From the NCBI GenBank assembly GCA_945898725.1, contig CAMDIK010000005.1:23577-87576 (forward strand): a stretch of 64,000 nucleotides of DNA, written 5' to 3'. Made by a program: the position numbers and the translations under genes. Positions 36,067-43,913 of the stretch are shown in pieces. The stretch comes from Rickettsia typhi (GTDB lineage Bacteria > Pseudomonadota > Alphaproteobacteria > Rickettsiales > Deianiraeaceae). A model generated the notes under the pieces. That model was given only the letters and a program-made list of their open reading frames with translations. It was not told the DNA's origin and did not search any database. Positions within the stretch are counted from its first letter, which is position 1. Each line of letters begins with the position of its first letter.

Positions 36067-37053
36067 CTATTTCACAAACCATTTTACGGTTTGCCTTACT
36101 GCATCAAGAAAATCTACCGAATGCTTGAAGCCTAATTCCTTTTTTGCCTTTTCAGAGGAAACTGCATATCGCATATCATGCCCGGGTCTATCTTGCACAT
36201 GCACTATTAAGTCTGAATATTTTCCCGCTTTTCTTGGGTACATTTCGTCCATTATGGAGCAAATTGTGCGCACAACTTCAATGTTGGTTTTTTCACAATC
36301 ACCACCAAAGCAGTATGTTTCACCAATTTTACCCTTTTGCATTGCCAGCAAAACGCCCTCACAATGGTCTAAAACCCATATCCAATCGCGAATTGCCGCG
36401 CCGTTGCCGTAAATTGTAATTGGTTGTTCGTTTTTGCATGCGAAAATCATTTTAGGAATTAACTTTTCAAAATGCTGCCTAAAGCCGTAATTATTTGAGC
36501 AATTTGTTGTGATACAGGGCAAATTATAAGTATGCACAAAGCTACGAACCAGGTGATCTGACGCCGCTTTTGACGCTGAATATGGCGAATTTGGGGCATA
36601 TTTTGTCTCTTCGTCAAAAATTCTATCTTCCCCTAGCTCTAAAGATCCATAAACCTCATCGGTTGAAATATGCAAGAATCTGAATTTTGACTTATCACCC
36701 AAATTATTGTAATATTCCAAGCAAGATCTAAGCAAATTAAAAGTGCCGGTTATGTTTGTTTCAATGAAAATTGATGGATTTGAAATGGAATTATCAACGT
36801 GACTTTCCGCAGCAAAATTAAAAACACAATCAATGCTATAGTCTTGCAAAAGTTTGGGAACAAGCGAAATATCGCCAATATCCCCTTGTATAAACGTGAT
36901 TTTATCTTTCACAGAAGACAAATTTTCCAAATTTCCGGCGTAAGTCATTTTATCCAGCACTACAATTTTGGCATTTGGATATTTTTCCGCGTACATACAG
37001 GTAAAATTGCTGCCTATAAACCCCGCCCCGCCCGTAATTAAAATATTTCTCAT
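36067..37053 (-). CDS. rfbB: dTDP-glucose 4,6-dehydratase
   Basis: This NAD-dependent short-chain dehydratase makes dTDP-4-keto-6-deoxyglucose for surface sugars such as rhamnose. The 328 residues (ATG 37053) begin MRNILITGGAGFIGSNF. They have the FAAESHVDNSI motif, the catalytic triad STDEVYG and YSASKAASDHLV, and NNYGFRQHFEKLIPKMI, all typical of RmlB. The other rml genes are not adjacent, so it is an orphan here. ATG 37059 and TTG 37062 are alternative starts giving two or three more residues. Confidence 0.92.
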   Translation of the reverse strand: MRNILITGGAGFIGSNFTCMYAEKYPNAKIVVLDKMTYAGNLENLSSVKDKITFIQGDIGDISLVPKLLQDYSIDCVFNFAAESHVDNSISNPSIFIETNITGTFNLLRSCLEYYNNLGDKSKFRFLHISTDEVYGSLELGEDRIFDEETKYAPNSPYSASKAASDHLVRSFVHTYNLPCITTNCSNNYGFRQHFEKLIPKMIFACKNEQPITIYGNGAAIRDWIWVLDHCEGVLLAMQKGKIGETYCFGGDCEKTNIEVVRTICSIMDEMYPRKAGKYSDLIVHVQDRPGHDMRYAVSSEKAKKELGFKHSVDFLDAVRQTVKWFVK

Positions 37054-37071
37054 AATCATCAATAAAAAAAA

Positions 37072-38229
37072 CTAAATTATTCTACTTTGCGCCGTAATTT
37101 TCTTTGCCGTACTAACCGCAAAAGTATCTGTCATACCCGCAATATAATCGCATATTACCTGCTTTTTTTCCAAATCTGTGTGAAAACTTTCCAGCTCCAT
37201 AACCCATAAATCCGGCATAATTTCCGGGGTTTTAACAATATTATGAAAAATAGTTTCAATAACGCCCTTCGCCTTTGAACGAATTTTCTCAACTTTCTTA
37301 TTTCTGTATAAATTTGCAAAGAGAAAGCTGCGAATTTTCTCAACATTATTGTGCATTTCTTCGCTGAAATATACCAGTTGCGCTGGGCATTTTGGCACAT
37401 CATCTCTGGTTTGAATGCCATATTTTTCAATATTTTTCACCGTTTGAGCACAAACATCATTTTGCATTTGATTTATGCTAAAATTTCGGCAATCGCGCGC
37501 CATAATTCCATATTGCAAAAATGAGTATTTACCCTCAACTTCCTTGATATATTCGCCAAAAATCGGTAACTTTTTCACATCTTCTATGTGCAACAAATCA
37601 GCCCTTATTCCATCTTCAATATCGTGATTTATATAGGCAATATCGTCAGAAATTGCGGCAATTTGCGCTTCCAACCCCCCCCTTGCTGCCAGGTCAAAAC
37701 GCAGTTCCGCCGGCAGGGAAGAATTGTATTTTTCCAAGTATTCACCGGGGTTTTTACATGGTCCATTGTGCTTTAAAATTCCGTCCAAGGTCTGAATTGT
37801 TAAATTTAAGCCATCATAATCCACACGATGCTTTTCCAGTTTCGTCACAAGCTTAAATGAAAAGGTATTATGGTCGTATTTCCCGCCAAAACTTTCCATA
37901 ATATGGCTTAAAATATCCTCCCCTGTGTGCCCAAATGGTGGATGCCCCAAATCATGCGAAAGCGCAATTATTTCAGATAAATCAGCATTTAGCCCTAGAT
38001 TTTTAGCAATATTTTTAGCAATTCCGCCAACTTCCAAGCTGTGAGTCAGCCTTTTTCTGTAGTGGTCACCGTGATAAGATGGGAAAACTTGCGTCTTCGC
38101 CTCTAATCTTTTAAACGCATTGCTGGAAACAATTCGCATTCTATCTTCAGAAAAAGAGTCGTTTATATGTGCCTCAGTTTCAGGAAAAACCCTGATATTA
38201 TCGGCATTTATGGAAAATTTATTTAACAT
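37072..38229 (-). CDS. dgt: deoxyguanosinetriphosphate triphosphohydrolase-like HD protein
   Basis: dGTPases cleave dNTPs to deoxynucleoside and triphosphate. The 385-residue chain has RTAFxRL-like SNAFKRLEAKTQVFP, then RLTHSLEVGGIAKNIAKNLG with the first metal His, and the HD motif in LSHDLGHPPFGHTGED. A second Asp is in ISDDIAYINHDIEDG. The length is that of the alphaproteobacterial Dgt-like group. It lies 18 bp upstream of rfbB on the same strand, so they may be cotranscribed. Substrate specificity is unproven for this group. Confidence 0.9.
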   Translation of the reverse strand: MLNKFSINADNIRVFPETEAHINDSFSEDRMRIVSSNAFKRLEAKTQVFPSYHGDHYRKRLTHSLEVGGIAKNIAKNLGLNADLSEIIALSHDLGHPPFGHTGEDILSHIMESFGGKYDHNTFSFKLVTKLEKHRVDYDGLNLTIQTLDGILKHNGPCKNPGEYLEKYNSSLPAELRFDLAARGGLEAQIAAISDDIAYINHDIEDGIRADLLHIEDVKKLPIFGEYIKEVEGKYSFLQYGIMARDCRNFSINQMQNDVCAQTVKNIEKYGIQTRDDVPKCPAQLVYFSEEMHNNVEKIRSFLFANLYRNKKVEKIRSKAKGVIETIFHNIVKTPEIMPDLWVMELESFHTDLEKKQVICDYIAGMTDTFAVSTAKKITAQSRII

Positions 38230-38308
38230 AAAAAAAATTATTTTACTCTTGCATTATAAAATATATATGTAATACTTTTTACAATCAATGTAATTTTTGA
38301 AAAAAAAT

Positions 38309-38662
38309 ATGACGGGAGAAGAAAAATTCAGTATGACGGAAACCGCAAGGGAGAGAATTAAACATTTGCAAACTCTTGAGGAAAAGGAAAGTGGGAAATC
38401 TGGCGCAATGCTCAGAGTTATGGTTTATGCAGGCGGGTGTTCTGGTTTTAAATATCACTTGGAAATGACTCATGAACCTGATGTTGACGACGTGGTAATT
38501 AGCGCCGATGGCGTGCCTTACATGGTTTTAGATATGGATACAATTTCCATGTTGAGCGGTGGAAAATTGGATTTTGTCGACGAAGTAAGTGGTAGCTATT
38601 TCAGAATTATGAATCCGAATGCTGCTGGTTCTTGTGGCTGTGGAAACTCATTTTCTGCTTAA
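38309..38662 (+). CDS. erpA: iron-sulfur cluster insertion protein ErpA (A-type carrier)
   Basis: A-type carriers pass Fe-S clusters from IscU to apoproteins. The 117-residue protein has the family pattern: Cys in YAGGCSGFKYHLEM and the paired Cys in GSCGCGNSF at the C-terminus. ErpA and IscA are hard to separate by eye; the sequence FVDEVSGSYFRIMNPNA favours ErpA. ATG 38309 is chosen over TTG 38297; ATG 38333 (MTETARERI) is also possible and closer to the family N-terminus. The next gene follows after about 20 bp. Confidence 0.9.
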   Translation: MTGEEKFSMTETARERIKHLQTLEEKESGKSGAMLRVMVYAGGCSGFKYHLEMTHEPDVDDVVISADGVPYMVLDMDTISMLSGGKLDFVDEVSGSYFRIMNPNAAGSCGCGNSFSA

Positions 38663-38683
38663 TGTTATTAGGATTTTTTAGCG

Positions 38684-39127
38684 GTGTCTATTAATTTTAA
38701 TACAACAAAAGTTGTAAATTCTGATGTAATTTCACTTGAAAACCTAATATTAGATGTGGAAAATTATCATAACTTCCTGCACTGGTGTAAAGTTGTAAAA
38801 TTAAGATGCGAAGGGGAAGAGATGATAACCGAAGTTACAATAGCAACCATTTATTCTTATAAATTTAATTGTAAAATCAAGGTAAGTCGCGGGCAAGATG
38901 TGCAAATTGACATATCTGGCGCAAAAATTATGCAATTTGCATTCACGGGAAAGTGGGTGTTAAAACCTATAAATTCAACAGAAGTACGCGTATTTTTTAC
39001 CATTGATATCAACTTTTTTCTTCCATTTATGGAGCGACTAATAAAACCCAGGATGGCGAAATATTGCGAAGAAATTGTAAACTGCTTTCTTGAAGAACTT
39101 CAACAAAGACGAGGCAAAAATGCATAG
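38684..39127 (+). CDS. Coq10/RatA-like START-domain protein
   Basis: The 147 residues match the polyketide cyclase/START fold of the Coq10/RatA family: V-NYHNFLHWCKVVKL near the N-terminus, a beta-rich core and a final amphipathic helix. In mitochondria and alphaproteobacteria such proteins assist ubiquinone function in respiration. In E. coli RatA was described as blocking 70S assembly; the ubiquinone role is the better fit here. The start is GTG at 38684 with an AGGA about 9 nt upstream. It follows erpA in the same direction. Confidence 0.82.
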   Translation: MSINFNTTKVVNSDVISLENLILDVENYHNFLHWCKVVKLRCEGEEMITEVTIATIYSYKFNCKIKVSRGQDVQIDISGAKIMQFAFTGKWVLKPINSTEVRVFFTIDINFFLPFMERLIKPRMAKYCEEIVNCFLEELQQRRGKNA

Positions 39128-39130
39128 AAT

Positions 39131-39481
39131 TTATGGCTTCCATGGGGTGTAAACAGTCTTCACGCACGCTTCATCACCTTGCATAATGCCTGCAAAAGAC
39201 CCGCTTGGTTTATAGGCAACGTCAGTTCCAGTGGTGTTTGGTGTGTATTTCTTTGCCCAGGGAAAATCCAGTAATTCCAGGGGTTTATCAGATAAACCGT
39301 GCATCCAGGAATGCCATTCAGGTGGAATTTTACTTGGCTCCGATGTGCCATAATATATACAAATTCTGCCACCAGTTTTACGATTAATATAATATTTATT
39401 TCCATATGTATCGCAACCAAAATATTGCAATTTCTTCGACTTTATGCCAAATTCGATAATTTTTTTAAATATTATAAACAT
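39131..39481 (-). CDS. NDUFA12-like NADH:ubiquinone oxidoreductase accessory subunit
   Basis: This accessory subunit of complex I is shared by mitochondria and alphaproteobacteria. The 116-residue protein starts at ATG 39481. It shows the family core: DTYGNKYYINRKTGGRICIYYG, then SKIPPEWHSWMHGLSDKP, and the final KPSGS segment. A TTG-initiated extension to 39532 adds nothing conserved. The gene stands alone, convergent with the Coq10-like gene 3 bp away and divergent from dsbB, as is common for this subunit. Confidence 0.9.
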   Translation of the reverse strand: MFIIFKKIIEFGIKSKKLQYFGCDTYGNKYYINRKTGGRICIYYGTSEPSKIPPEWHSWMHGLSDKPLELLDFPWAKKYTPNTTGTDVAYKPSGSFAGIMQGDEACVKTVYTPWKP

Positions 39482-39540
39482 AAAATGTTTGATATTAAAA
39501 TTCAGTTCTAGTATATAAAATTTATATTTCAAGTTTTTTT

Positions 39541-40002
39541 ATGAAAAGAGATTTTTTATTTCAATTTTTCCCGGTAAAATTAATTGAAATTGGAATGATT
39601 TTAACTCTCATTCTACCATTTTTACTGTCTTTTTTACTGGAAAATTTTCTTAATTTAACCCCATGCATACTGTGTATTACCGAAAGATGGATGCATTTTG
39701 CAACTTTTTTTACATATATTTTATTGCTCTACCCGCTTCGCCATAAAAATTTCGGTGTTGCTGTTGTAATTGCCGCAAATTTACTGACAACCATTTACCA
39801 TTTGGGCGTGGAAAATCATATTTTCGTCCAGTCTTGCGGCACTTTTAGCATTGAAAATATTCACAATATTAACACAGACTGCTCAATTCCACAGTATTTT
39901 CTTGATATAAAAATGACAATTTGGAATATAATATACTGCCTTATAGAATTATGTGGACTCTATTTCACCCGCAAATTATGGCAATTAAGGGGAATTAAAT
40001 AA
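39541..40002 (+). CDS. dsbB: disulfide bond formation protein DsbB
   Basis: DsbB reoxidises DsbA by passing electrons to ubiquinone. The 153-residue membrane protein has about four helices, the first periplasmic pair in TPCILCITERW (Cys42, Cys45) and the second pair at Cys99 and Cys114 in a 30-residue loop. A WXXR-type Arg next to the first pair (ERW) would bind quinone. Its presence fits the cysteine-rich exported proteins in this window (22473 and 30486). No dsbA is visible here. Confidence 0.88.
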   Translation: MKRDFLFQFFPVKLIEIGMILTLILPFLLSFLLENFLNLTPCILCITERWMHFATFFTYILLLYPLRHKNFGVAVVIAANLLTTIYHLGVENHIFVQSCGTFSIENIHNINTDCSIPQYFLDIKMTIWNIIYCLIELCGLYFTRKLWQLRGIK

Positions 40003-40005
40003 TGA

Positions 40006-40101
40006 GCACTTTTCCGCTTGACAACCCTAAAAAAATATGATATAATAAAAATATTTTATTTTTATATGGAAAATCAAGAAAACAAAAAAATATCAACGCC
40101 A
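40006..40101. repeat. direct repeat copy 1 (promoter plus N-terminus)
   Basis: About 96 bp covering the promoter, leader and first 12 codons of the gene at 40066 recurs almost unchanged at 42401-42498 (a few substitutions and a 2-nt length difference). The two copies flank the capsid gene. Confidence 0.9.
40018..40046 (+). promoter_or_regulatory. full-consensus promoter of repeat protein 1
   Basis: TTGACA (40018-40023), 17-bp spacer, TATAAT (40041-40046). Transcription should start near 40053, leaving a leader of about 13 nt before the ATG at 40066. Confidence 0.85.
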
Positions 40102-41109
40102 AAATTACACCAGAAGCACAAGCACTCTTCATCTTCAGAAGATTTTACGCCTGTGCGCCCTGAACCACTTACGGCAAACATAGTGGAATTAGAGCCAAAA
40201 TGGAGAGAACGGGCAAATACAGAGTTGGCAGAGGATCTGGGGGAATATCAAGATATTGTAGAAGGGGCGGATATTTTGCTTGATATATTTGCAGAAATAG
40301 AAGAGTTGAAAGAGGCAGAGTTGGAAGAGGCAGAGGCAAATAAGCCTCGGATAAAAAAACAATGGACACGAAAGAACTGGGCAGCAACGCTCGAAGAGAG
40401 ACATACAAAGGTCGCCGGCTGGGATGATCAAACTATAGAATGGAGGGAAGATTGGTTAAAAAATAACCCAGACAAATCCAAGAAAGTAAAAAACAGGTGG
40501 TATACTACTCAAAGGATGGAAAAAATGAAGGTGGATGATCCAGAGAGATACAAAAAGATGCTTGCGGACAGTAACCTGAGAACGAAAAAGAGGCGTAAAA
40601 AAATACAGGTGGATGATCCAGAGAGATACAAAGAGATGCTTGCGGACAGTAACCTGAGAGCGAAAGATTGGAAGGAAAACCTAAAGGTGAATAATCCGGA
40701 GAGATACAAAGAGATAATTGCGGACGGCAACCTGAAAGCGAAAGAGAAGCGTGACAAATTGAAACTAGAAAAGCCAAAACTGCAAAAGGAAATAGATTCC
40801 GACTGGGAATCACCCACGCCCAATAAACACAAAAAAATCAGAGAGGAAGGTGAAGAAAGAGTGATGCCGACATTCGCGCCGCTAGTACCTGCATTATTCG
40901 TAGAGGAGTTAAATGAAGCTCCGGATATTTTACCTTCCCTAGCGCCAATTGCGCCTAGTTTTGAAATAGCGCGTCCAATGCCATTGCCTGCGAAGCGAGC
41001 GGATGAGTGCCGAGAGGTTATAGAAGGGGCGAAGATTTTGCCTGGTATGTTTACAAAAAACGAGTTAAAAAAGAAGAGCCCAGGTGAGAAGATTGGCATG
41101 TTTAAGTAG
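40066..41109 (+). CDS. repeat protein 1, unknown function (paralogue of 42463)
   Basis: I do not recognise this 347-residue hydrophilic protein. It begins MENQENKKISTP, identical to its paralogue at 42463. About residues 112-150 hold one tryptophan-rich unit (TKVAGW, IEWREDWLKNNPDKSKKVKNRW). It is followed by three 26-residue repeats with the core DPERYKEMLADSNLRAK. The C-terminus (TFAPL, then ELKKKSPGEKIGMFK) is again shared with the paralogue. No signal peptide or membrane segment is present. Conserved ends with a variable repeated middle suggest a secreted or host-directed protein, or a nucleic-acid binding one; neither is shown. The TTG at 40018 belongs to the promoter. Confidence 0.75.
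   Translation: MENQENKKISTPKLHQKHKHSSSSEDFTPVRPEPLTANIVELEPKWRERANTELAEDLGEYQDIVEGADILLDIFAEIEELKEAELEEAEANKPRIKKQWTRKNWAATLEERHTKVAGWDDQTIEWREDWLKNNPDKSKKVKNRWYTTQRMEKMKVDDPERYKKMLADSNLRTKKRRKKIQVDDPERYKEMLADSNLRAKDWKENLKVNNPERYKEIIADGNLKAKEKRDKLKLEKPKLQKEIDSDWESPTPNKHKKIREEGEERVMPTFAPLVPALFVEELNEAPDILPSLAPIAPSFEIARPMPLPAKRADECREVIEGAKILPGMFTKNELKKKSPGEKIGMFK
40525..40758 (+). repeat. three tandem 78-bp repeats
   Basis: The units are 40525-40602, 40603-40680 and 40681-40758. Each encodes 26 residues with the core DPERYK(E/K)MLADSNL; the third is the most diverged (NNPERYKEIIADGNL). All are in frame. Confidence 0.9.
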
Positions 41110-41144
41110 GTGAAATTTATACTATTACCGTGTAAAAAGCAAAT

Positions 41145-41171
41145 CACTCCCTGTAAATTACACAGGGAGTG
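41145..41171. terminator. bidirectional terminator between convergent genes
   Basis: A perfect 10-bp stem CACTCCCTGT/ACAGGGAGTG with a 7-nt loop lies between repeat protein 1 (ends 41109) and the capsid gene (ends 41207). T-rich sequence follows on both strands, better on the minus strand (GCTTTTTAC). Confidence 0.75.
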
Positions 41172-41206
41172 AAGTGAGTTTTCAATTAATTTAACAGTAA
41201 TTAGAC

Positions 41207-42349
41207 TTAAGCGGCAACTTTTAGCAATTTAATCGCCTTAGTGTTAATAACATCACCGCCAACTCTTTTCGTGCAATAAAAAGAAACAAATGGCTTGCTT
41301 GTAAATGGGTCTCTTTGAATGCAAATGTTTTCATGATCTGCAATTACATATCCCTTGTTCAAATTTCCATATATTGCGCAAATATTATTCGCAGCAATGG
41401 ATGGAATATTTCCCATTGTAAATAGTGGAATTCCCATTAAAGTGTCAGCTTTTCCGGATAATATTCCAGGCATCCAGAGATATTGACCATTGGAATCTTT
41501 CAGCTTACGAACTTCCTGAACGGTTATTTTGTTCATTAAAACCATCGCTTCATTTGAATGGCTATCATCTAGTGAATAAATCAAATTAATCAAACCGTCA
41601 ACCGTAATTTTAGTTGCATCGCCGGTTTTAATTTGTTCAATTGTATTATTCAAACCATTTCCAGCGTAAGACAAAATTCCACGTGGTTTATTTACCCCGT
41701 CACCACCAACAAATGCATCATTTTCCTTTGTTAGAAAAATTTGCCCAAGTTCTGTTGCAAACCAAGAATCAAATTCCATTTCAACGTCATCAAGTAATTT
41801 TTGAGTGACTTTTGGCTGGGCAATAAGATCATTAACTTTAATACTAATTTTCTCATAACCTTCAATGGAATCGGGTGCAGTTTTTCCATCGCTCCAAGCT
41901 GCATCAACATTATCTTTATTTCTCACAAACTCAAGAGAGTCTCTGGAAATAATGATATTTTTTGCATATTTTCTAATCACAGAATTAGCTTCTAAATAAC
42001 TAGAAACCAGCTCGTTAATTTGCGAAGTTCCAGGATAGCCCGCGTCATAACTTGAGACAAATCCACCCATTTTAACCTCCTGCCCAGTTCTTGCATAGTC
42101 AGTAAAAGCCTGTTTATATTCAGGGGAAGATAAGTTATTTTTCCCATTGGAAGCTCCATGTGCTGGTGTTGCAGGGCGACTTAAAATCTTCGATTGCTGC
42201 TCAATTTTTGCCGATAAAGCATCAATTGCATCATTCATCTTTTGTAATTTATTTTGATCCAAAGGGTCAGCAGATTGCTGGTCATTTTGTGACTTAAAAT
42301 CTTGATAAGTTTGCCCAAGTTTGTCCATCACGTCGTTTAGTTGTTGCAT
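41207..42349 (-). CDS. HK97-type phage/GTA major capsid protein
   Basis: The 380-residue protein has an N-terminal coiled-coil scaffold-like segment (about 20-60, KMNDAIDALSAKIEQQ) and then the HK97 fold. SYLEANSVIRKYA, KVTQKLLDDVEMEFDSWFATELGQIFLTKENDAFVGGDGVNKPRGIL and LMGIPLFTMGNIPS are typical of capsids. The LLDD to GVNKPRGIL stretch closely resembles the RcGTA capsid as I recall it. The frame is intact. No portal, protease, or tail genes adjoin, so it is not an ordinary prophage. It is inserted between two paralogous genes and is oriented opposite to them. ATG 42349 is preferred to 42385. Confidence 0.9.
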   Translation of the reverse strand: MQQLNDVMDKLGQTYQDFKSQNDQQSADPLDQNKLQKMNDAIDALSAKIEQQSKILSRPATPAHGASNGKNNLSSPEYKQAFTDYARTGQEVKMGGFVSSYDAGYPGTSQINELVSSYLEANSVIRKYAKNIIISRDSLEFVRNKDNVDAAWSDGKTAPDSIEGYEKISIKVNDLIAQPKVTQKLLDDVEMEFDSWFATELGQIFLTKENDAFVGGDGVNKPRGILSYAGNGLNNTIEQIKTGDATKITVDGLINLIYSLDDSHSNEAMVLMNKITVQEVRKLKDSNGQYLWMPGILSGKADTLMGIPLFTMGNIPSIAANNICAIYGNLNKGYVIADHENICIQRDPFTSKPFVSFYCTKRVGGDVINTKAIKLLKVAA

Positions 42350-42400
42350 ATAAAAAATAAAACATTGCCACCTGGTAAACATCAAAATTATTACACGGAA

Positions 42401-42498
42401 GCACTTTCCCGCTTGACAACCCTAAAAAAATATGATATACTGCAAAAGTATTTTATTTTTATATGGAAAATCAAGAAAACAAAAAAATATCAACGCCA
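42401..42498. repeat. direct repeat copy 2 (promoter plus N-terminus)
   Basis: This is the second copy of the element at 40006-40101, carrying promoter, leader and first codons of repeat protein 2. The -10 differs (TATACT) and the leader is 2 nt longer. Confidence 0.9.
42413..42441 (+). promoter_or_regulatory. near-consensus promoter of repeat protein 2
   Basis: TTGACA (42413-42418), 17-bp spacer, TATACT (42436-42441), with the ATG at 42463. It is a duplicate of the promoter at 40018. Confidence 0.85.
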
Positions 42499-43488
42499 GC
42501 ATTGCCTCAAAAACGCGGGCGTTATTCAGCTGCAGAAAAAGAAATGAGTCGGATGGAAGTAGAAAGGATGGTGCGGGAAAAGGAAGCAGGGGAAAGGAGA
42601 AGGAGAGAGTTAGAAAACGAACTTCAGGTACTAAGGCAAGTGGAACTAGAGCACTGGGCAACAAAGCTCAAAGAGAAACATACAAAGGTCGCCGGCTGGG
42701 ATGGTCAAACTACAGAATGGAGGGTGAATTGGTTAAAAGATAACAAAAACGAATCTAAAAAAATAAAGAGGAGGTGGTATAATGCTCACAATCAAGATAG
42801 ATTGAAGCAGAAGGAGGAGGCACAGGAGAGGAAGCAAGTGGAACTAAAGCACTGGGCAACAAAGCTCAAAGGGAAAGATACAAAGGTTGCCGGCTGGGAT
42901 GGTCAAACTATAGAATGGAGGGAAGATTGGTTAAAAAATAACCCAGACAAATCCAAGAAAGTAAAAAACAGGTGGTATACTGCTCACAATCAAGATGTAT
43001 TGAAGCAGAAGGAGGGGGCACAGGAGAGGAAGCAAGTGGAACTAAAGCACTGGGCAACAAAGCTCAAAGGGAAAGATACAAAGGTTGCCGGCTGGGATGG
43101 TCAAACTATAGAATGGAGGGAAGATTGGTTAAAAAATAACAAAAAAGAATCTACAAAAATAAAGAATAGGTGGCGCTCTGCTCGAAATGCAGATGTATTT
43201 AAGCAGAAGAAGGAGGAGGAGATGCTATTTACAATGAGCGATATATTCAGATTGGAGGAAGTCCCAAAAAAATGCACACAAATCAGGGGTGAAAGCCCAG
43301 AAAGAGTGATATCAACATTCGCGCCACTAGCACCTGCATTTCCGGATGATGGCTTGCTTGATATGAATGATGAGCTGTTTGATGCGGGGGATTTTTTCCC
43401 TACCTCAGCAGAAATATCGCCTGATACATTTGCCACAAGAGAGTTAAAAAAGAGGAGTCAAGATGAGAAGATGGGCATGTTTAAGTAG
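42463..43488 (+). CDS. repeat protein 2, unknown function (paralogue of 40066)
   Basis: This is a 341-residue highly charged protein with no recognised family. Residues 1-12 match repeat protein 1. A coiled-coil-like stretch (about 25-57, rich in E, R and K) precedes three 66-residue tandem repeats (about 59-250). Each contains HWATKLK, TKVAGWDGQTIEWREDWLK, and KNRWYTAHNQD. The spaced tryptophans and basic residues recall small helical DNA-binding modules, but this is not established. The C-terminus (TFAPLAPA, ELKKRSQDEKMGMFK) matches the paralogue. No signal peptide is present. A hairpin terminator follows at 43519. Confidence 0.75.
   Translation: MENQENKKISTPALPQKRGRYSAAEKEMSRMEVERMVREKEAGERRRRELENELQVLRQVELEHWATKLKEKHTKVAGWDGQTTEWRVNWLKDNKNESKKIKRRWYNAHNQDRLKQKEEAQERKQVELKHWATKLKGKDTKVAGWDGQTIEWREDWLKNNPDKSKKVKNRWYTAHNQDVLKQKEGAQERKQVELKHWATKLKGKDTKVAGWDGQTIEWREDWLKNNKKESTKIKNRWRSARNADVFKQKKEEEMLFTMSDIFRLEEVPKKCTQIRGESPERVISTFAPLAPAFPDDGLLDMNDELFDAGDFFPTSAEISPDTFATRELKKRSQDEKMGMFK
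42637..43207 (+). repeat. three tandem 198-bp repeats
   Basis: The units begin at 42637, 42835 and 43033. Each encodes the 66-residue Trp-rich module. Units 2 and 3 are almost identical over their first 120 bp. Unit 2 shares a 79-nt identical run (42903-42981) with 40428-40506 of the paralogue. Confidence 0.9.
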
Positions 43489-43518
43489 GTGAAGATGCGA
43501 AAATAATCTACAAAAAAT

Positions 43519-43548
43519 AAATCACCACGGGTTGCAGCGTGGTGATTT
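43519..43548. terminator. hairpin terminator after repeat protein 2
   Basis: A perfect 11-bp stem AAATCACCACG/CGTGGTGATTT with an 8-nt loop is followed by CCCTTTT. It separates repeat protein 2 from the promoter of the next small gene. Confidence 0.75.
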
Positions 43549-43599
43549 CCCTTTTAAACAGGGGGTGAATAGGTGAAATAATTTTTTTTCATAATTTAC

Positions 43600-43628
43600 T
43601 TGACATGAAGCAAAAAATGTGGTATAAT
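43600..43628 (+). promoter_or_regulatory. full-consensus promoter of small lipoprotein
   Basis: TTGACA (43600-43605), 17-bp spacer, TATAAT (43623-43628). It supports expression of the short gene at 43662. Confidence 0.85.
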
Positions 43629-43661
43629 ATTTGTGTTAAGTTGTAGTTAGTGTTTTATTTT

Positions 43662-43913
43662 ATGGCTAATTTTGTTGATACCTTGATTCAAACATCCAAT
43701 GCTTTTGGTGCAAAATGTGCTAGATGCCTTTATTATGGGGCTTTAGTTTCTGCAGCAATTATGCTTGTGGGTTGTGGAATTTCACGTCAAGAGGCGAATA
43801 TTCAAAACAAAAGAGCACTAGCAAGCTTGCCATATGGTGCCAGCAAGAATATCGTCGTGGCGCATCATACTGGGGCATTATTTTACCCGTCTACGGACAT
43901 ATCAATTGGGTAA
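43662..43913 (+). CDS. small predicted lipoprotein, unknown
   Basis: This 83-residue protein begins MANFVDTLIQ. It has a hydrophobic segment ending in a lipobox-like LVGC at about residue 37, so the n-region is long for a lipoprotein. The rest (SRQEANIQNKRALASLPYGAS, HHTGALFYPSTDISIG) matches nothing I know. A consensus promoter directly upstream argues that it is real and well expressed. A GTG at 43650 is an alternative start. It ends immediately before the convergent trxB stop. Confidence 0.6.
   Translation: MANFVDTLIQTSNAFGAKCARCLYYGALVSAAIMLVGCGISRQEANIQNKRALASLPYGASKNIVVAHHTGALFYPSTDISIG

Noticed and set aside
38684..39127. RatA toxin of a toxin-antitoxin pair
   Set aside because: No antitoxin-like partner is adjacent, and in alphaproteobacteria the family fits Coq10-type ubiquinone proteins better.
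40018..40065. TTG at 40018 as the start of repeat protein 1 (and similar TTG starts at 13534, 60290)
   Set aside because: The TTG at 40018 is the -35 box of a consensus promoter, 13534 lies inside a promoter, and the extensions add no conserved residues.
40509..41147. 212-residue open frame on the minus strand opposite repeat protein 1
   Set aside because: It mirrors the low-complexity charged repeats of the plus-strand gene, which has the promoter, the paralogue and the terminator.
41207..42349. A full prophage around the capsid gene
   Set aside because: Neighbouring genes are bacterial or unknown, and no integrase, portal, tail, lysis or att-like repeats were found.
40525..43207. Tandem repeats as a possible CRISPR array
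   Set aside because: The 78- and 198-bp units are contiguous, in frame and coding, without spacers, and no cas genes are near.
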